Position numbers and translations under genes: made by a program. The notes below the pieces were generated by a model that saw only the letters and a list, made by a program, of their open reading frames with translations, searched no databases and was not told the origin of the DNA. 64,000 bases of DNA from Bradyrhizobium sp. Arg816 (GTDB lineage: Bacteria; Pseudomonadota; Alphaproteobacteria; Rhizobiales; Xanthobacteraceae): assembly GCF_029989365.1 (NCBI RefSeq), contig NZ_JAPRAQ010000027.1, positions 61,227 to 125,226 on the forward strand, in the 5' to 3' direction. Within the stretch, counting starts at the first letter, position 1, and the number at the start of each line of letters is the position of its first letter. Below are positions 61,132-64,000 of this stretch, piece by piece.

Positions 61132-62373
61132 ATGGCGGCGATGAACGCAAGTGCGAAAGAACTGGCGGCCAATTTCGATCTGGAGAAGCTGACACCCGCA
61201 TTCTACGACGATCCCTACCCGACTTATCGTGCACTGCGGGAAAACGAGCCGGTCAAGCGCCTCCCCAACGGCACCGTGTTCCTGACCCGCTATGACGATC
61301 TCGTCACCACCTACAAGAACACAAAGTCGTTCAGTTCGGACAAGAAGCGCGAGTTCGCGCCGAAATACGGCGACACCCCGCTTTACGAGCACCACACCAC
61401 GAGCCTCGTCTTCAACGACCCGCCCGCCCACACTCGCGTGCGCCGCCTGATCATGGGCGCGCTGTCGCCGCGCGCGATCGCGGGCATGGAGCCTGATATC
61501 GTCAAGCTGGTCGACAGCCTGCTCGATGCCATCGCCGCCAAGGGGGATTGCGAGCTGATCGACGACTTCGCCGCGTCGATCCCCATCGAAGTGATCGGCA
61601 ATCTGCTCGACGTTCCCCACGACGAACGCGGGCCGCTGCGCGACTGGTCGCTGGCGATCCTCGGTGCACTCGAGCCGGTGGTATCGCCCGAAGTGGCTGC
61701 GCGCGGCAACAAGGCGGTGAAGGACTTCCTCGCCTATCTCGAAACCCTGGTCGCGCGCAGGCGCCAAAAGCCTGGCAATCCCGAGCGTGACGTGCTGACG
61801 CGCCTGATCCAGGGAGAAGGCAGCGGCGAGGAGAACGGCGAGCGGCTGACCGAGAAGGAGCTGCTGCACAACTGCATCTTCCTGCTCAATGCCGGGCACG
61901 AGACCACCACCAATCTGATCGGCAACGGCCTCGTCGCGCTGCACCGGAATCCGGACCAGAAGCAGCGGCTGATCGAAAACTCCGACATGATCAAGACCGC
62001 GGTCGAGGAGATGCTGCGCTACGAGAGCTCGAACCAGCTCGGCAACCGCATGACGACAGAGGCGATCGAGCTCGGCGGCGTCATGCTCGACGCCGGCACG
62101 TCGGTGACGCTGTGCATCGGGGCGGCCAACCGCGATCCCGCGCATTTTCCGGACCCCGAAAGTTTCGACATCGCGCGCACGCCGAACCGGCATCTCGCCT
62201 TCGCCACCGGCGCACATCAATGCGCCGGCATGGCACTGGCGCGGCTCGAAGGGGCCATTGCAATCTCGCGCTTCCTGGCGCGCTTCCCGAACTATGCCGT
62301 GAGCGGCCATCCGGTGCGGGGCGGACGGGTGCGGTTCCGCGGCTTCCTGAGCGTGCCCTCCTCCATAGGTTGA
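61132..62373 (+). CDS. Cytochrome P450 (soluble bacterial, third in window)
   Basis: A 413-residue P450. The I-helix motif is AGHETTT (254-260), ExxR is E293-R296, and the haem loop FATGAHQCAG holds C364. ATGs at 61132 and 61141 are both possible and neither has a strong ribosome site. There is no ferredoxin gene beside it, unlike the P450 at 6266. It is divergent from the ThDP decarboxylase genes with about 99 bases between starts. The substrate is unknown. Confidence 0.93.
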   Translation: MAAMNASAKELAANFDLEKLTPAFYDDPYPTYRALRENEPVKRLPNGTVFLTRYDDLVTTYKNTKSFSSDKKREFAPKYGDTPLYEHHTTSLVFNDPPAHTRVRRLIMGALSPRAIAGMEPDIVKLVDSLLDAIAAKGDCELIDDFAASIPIEVIGNLLDVPHDERGPLRDWSLAILGALEPVVSPEVAARGNKAVKDFLAYLETLVARRRQKPGNPERDVLTRLIQGEGSGEENGERLTEKELLHNCIFLLNAGHETTTNLIGNGLVALHRNPDQKQRLIENSDMIKTAVEEMLRYESSNQLGNRMTTEAIELGGVMLDAGTSVTLCIGAANRDPAHFPDPESFDIARTPNRHLAFATGAHQCAGMALARLEGAIAISRFLARFPNYAVSGHPVRGGRVRFRGFLSVPSSIG

Positions 62374-62432
62374 GGGCCCTAAAACAATAAATTCGAAAAC
62401 AACCCCATGCACAGTAGCGGAGGTTGGCGGAA

Positions 62433-62480
62433 GATTGCCTCTGTGGATCCACATAACCATTTGACTAGGGGAGGCAAATC
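62433..62480. promoter_or_regulatory. Palindromic region upstream of ornithine aminotransferase
   Basis: GATTGCCTC (62433-62441) and GAGGCAAATC (62471-62480) are near-perfect inverted arms. A separate perfect 12-base palindrome TGTGGATCCACA is at 62442-62453, and TTGACT at 62461-62466 could be a -35 hexamer. Either dyad may be a regulator site for rocD. Confidence 0.35.
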
Positions 62481-62569
62481 AGCGGCATCGCGCATCTCGC
62501 CGATGCCCGGATCAATTTAAGCGTGGTGCAGTCGGTTGACGCCGGCACGCAGCAATGGAGTGACGAAAG

Positions 62570-63784
62570 ATGAGCTCGTCCGTCATTGATTTCCTCGCAA
62601 CAGAAGCGCGCCTTGGCGCCCGTAATTACGAACCGATCGGGGTCGTCCTGTCGCGCGGCGAAGGTGTCTGGGTCTGGGATACCGACGGCAACCGTTATCT
62701 CGATTGCCTCTCGGCCTATTCCGCGGTCAGCCAGGGCCATTGTCACCCCAAGATCCTGGCGGCGATGGTGGAACAGGCACACCGGCTGACGCTGACCTCA
62801 CGCGCCTTCCACAACGACCAGCTCGCCCCGTTCTACGAAGAGATCGCGGCGCTGACCGGCTCCCACAAGGTGCTGCCGATGAACAGCGGCGCCGAGGCGG
62901 TCGAAAGCGCGATCAAGTCGGTGCGCAAATGGGGCTACGAGGTGAAGGGCGTGCCGGACGGCCAGGCCGAGATCATCGTCTGCGCCGATAATTTCCACGG
63001 ACGCACGCTGGGCATCGTCGGCTTTTCAACGGACCCCGAGACCCACGGACACTTTGGACCGTTCGCGCCGGGCTTCAAGATCATCCCGTTCGGCGACGCC
63101 GCGGCGCTCGAAGCAGCGATCACGCAAAACACCGTCGCCTTTCTGGTCGAGCCGATCCAGGGCGAGGCCGGCGTCATCATTCCACCAGCCGGCTATTTCA
63201 CCAAGGTGCGGGAGCTCTGCACGGCCAACAACGTCATGCTGGTGCTCGACGAGATCCAGACCGGGCTCGGCCGCACCGGCAAGCTGCTCGCCGAACAACA
63301 CGAGGGAATCGAGGCGGACGTGACCCTGCTCGGCAAAGCCTTGTCCGGCGGCTTCTATCCGGTGTCGGCCGTGCTCTCGAACAACGACGTGCTCGGGACA
63401 TTGCGACCCGGACAGCATGGCTCGACCTTCGGCGGCAACCCGCTTGCCTGCGCGGTGGCGCGCGCGGCGATGCGCGTGCTGGTCGAGGAAGGCATGATCG
63501 AGAACGCGGCCAGGCAGGGCGCGCGCCTTCTGCAAGGCTTGAAGGACATTCGCGCCAACACGATCCGCGACGTACGCGGGCGCGGCCTGATGCTGGCGGT
63601 CGAGCTGCATCCCGAGGCCGGCCCCGCGCGCCGCTACTGCGAGGCGCTCCAGGGCAAGGGTATCCTCGCCAAGGACACCCACGGGCATACGATCCGCATC
63701 GCCCCGCCGCTGGTGATCACCAGCGACCAGGTCGACTGGGCGCTGGAGCAGTTCGCCACGACCCTGACGCAGGATTTGTCTTGA
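62570..63784 (+). CDS. rocD: Ornithine--oxo-acid aminotransferase
   Basis: A 404-residue class III aminotransferase converting ornithine to glutamate semialdehyde, part of arginine and ornithine catabolism. GARNYEPIGVVLSRGEGVWVW is the RocD N-terminus, the PLP Asp is D227 (LVLDEIQTGLGRTG) and the Schiff-base Lys is K256 (LLGKALSGGFYP). The purine-rich stretch just upstream (GGAGTGACGAAAG) contains the ribosome site. No rocF or putA is in the window. Confidence 0.95.
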   Translation: MSSSVIDFLATEARLGARNYEPIGVVLSRGEGVWVWDTDGNRYLDCLSAYSAVSQGHCHPKILAAMVEQAHRLTLTSRAFHNDQLAPFYEEIAALTGSHKVLPMNSGAEAVESAIKSVRKWGYEVKGVPDGQAEIIVCADNFHGRTLGIVGFSTDPETHGHFGPFAPGFKIIPFGDAAALEAAITQNTVAFLVEPIQGEAGVIIPPAGYFTKVRELCTANNVMLVLDEIQTGLGRTGKLLAEQHEGIEADVTLLGKALSGGFYPVSAVLSNNDVLGTLRPGQHGSTFGGNPLACAVARAAMRVLVEEGMIENAARQGARLLQGLKDIRANTIRDVRGRGLMLAVELHPEAGPARRYCEALQGKGILAKDTHGHTIRIAPPLVITSDQVDWALEQFATTLTQDLS

Positions 63785-64000
63785 AGCTGCCTGCGGCGGA
63801 AGATCGTACCTCCGGCCGCGGCCGACAACGAACCATTCCGCCATTTGTGCGCTGAAAGCTGATCACTGGGCGAGTACTCATCTGTGGACGCCCCGCCAGA
63901 TGCAAGCGGTTTTTGAGGAAGATTGGCACGTAGTCGGATGCTGCCATCTGTCCGGCCTCTGATGCAGCGATGGAGCTGCGGGCCTGTATGGGAGTTCGCG
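63785..64000. other. Window end without a convincing gene
   Basis: The last 216 bases hold only a short minus-strand frame (63717-63947) that overlaps rocD. The stretch GCGCTGAAAGCTGATCACTG near 63849-63868 recalls the leader region of some IS21-family elements in rhizobia. No terminal repeat or transposase gene is present here, so this is only a suspicion. Confidence 0.3.

Noticed and set aside
63785..64000. Possible IS21-family leader at the right edge
   Set aside because: Only a short resemblance from memory; no terminal repeat, target duplication or transposase is inside the window.

Overview
The window is a dense, high-GC chromosomal segment that looks like Bradyrhizobium or a close relative in the Alphaproteobacteria (Nitrobacteraceae). 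The signs are the codon bias, an Aap-type amino-acid transporter, a full-length CYP102 P450-reductase fusion, a class III-like PHA synthase, and three families of extragenic palindromes of the kind scattered through Bradyrhizobium genomes. No rRNA, tRNA, CRISPR array, prophage or intact insertion sequence was seen. Coding density is very high and no gap between genes exceeds about 300 bases.

Layout. (1) 1-5.2 kb: amino-acid uptake and catabolism: a partial aapQ permease facing an RpiR regulator, a class III aminotransferase, an AapJ-like binding protein and a single-cysteine Asp/Glu racemase-family enzyme. (2) 5.2-10.8 kb: a TetR regulator divergent from a ferredoxin-P450 pair, an MHS-family transporter, a sulfite-oxidase-like molybdoenzyme and a hydrolase-OsmC fusion. 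(3) 10.8-14.6 kb: a truncated MocR regulator divergent from an EamA exporter, a YeeE/YedE sulfur transporter and a quinone-reductase-like enzyme. (4) 14.6-21.1 kb: phenylacetate activation and ring epoxidation, paaX-paaABCDE-paaI-paaK, all on the minus strand. (5) 21.3-28.2 kb: an alpha/beta hydrolase, a DUF445 membrane protein, a phasin, a coupled mini-PhaE/PhaC/GNAT operon, another hydrolase and a spermidine-synthase-like protein. (6) 28.3-35.3 kb: CYP102, an epoxide-hydrolase-like protein, a wax ester synthase/DGAT, a hydrolase paralogous to the one in (5), and a DUF6489 protein.

(7) 35.6-49.4 kb: a plus-strand run of twelve genes: two complete Dpp/Opp-type ABC importers flanking a gamma-glutamyltransferase without a signal peptide and a DUF1028 protein. 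This reads as import of peptides or gamma-glutamyl compounds followed by cytoplasmic cleavage. (8) 49.6-54.5 kb: a minus-strand signalling operon: sensor kinase, stand-alone receiver, receiver-adenylate cyclase fusion and a CnbZ-like protein. (9) 54.7-59.8 kb: a TetR-MFP-RND efflux operon with a candidate operator next to the regulator's start. (10) 59.9-63.8 kb: a two-subunit ThDP decarboxylase divergent from a third P450, then ornithine aminotransferase. The last ~215 bases hold no convincing gene.

The common theme is scavenging of amino acids, peptides and aromatics, oxidation by three different P450s, and carbon storage as PHA and possibly neutral lipids. The best candidates for under-described biology are the compact PhaE-PhaC-GNAT operon with a PhaR-like site at the nearby phasin, the double peptide-importer/GGT/DUF1028 locus, and the kinase-receiver-cyclase operon ending in a CnbZ-like gene. 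All family assignments were made by reading the sequence; no database search was run.
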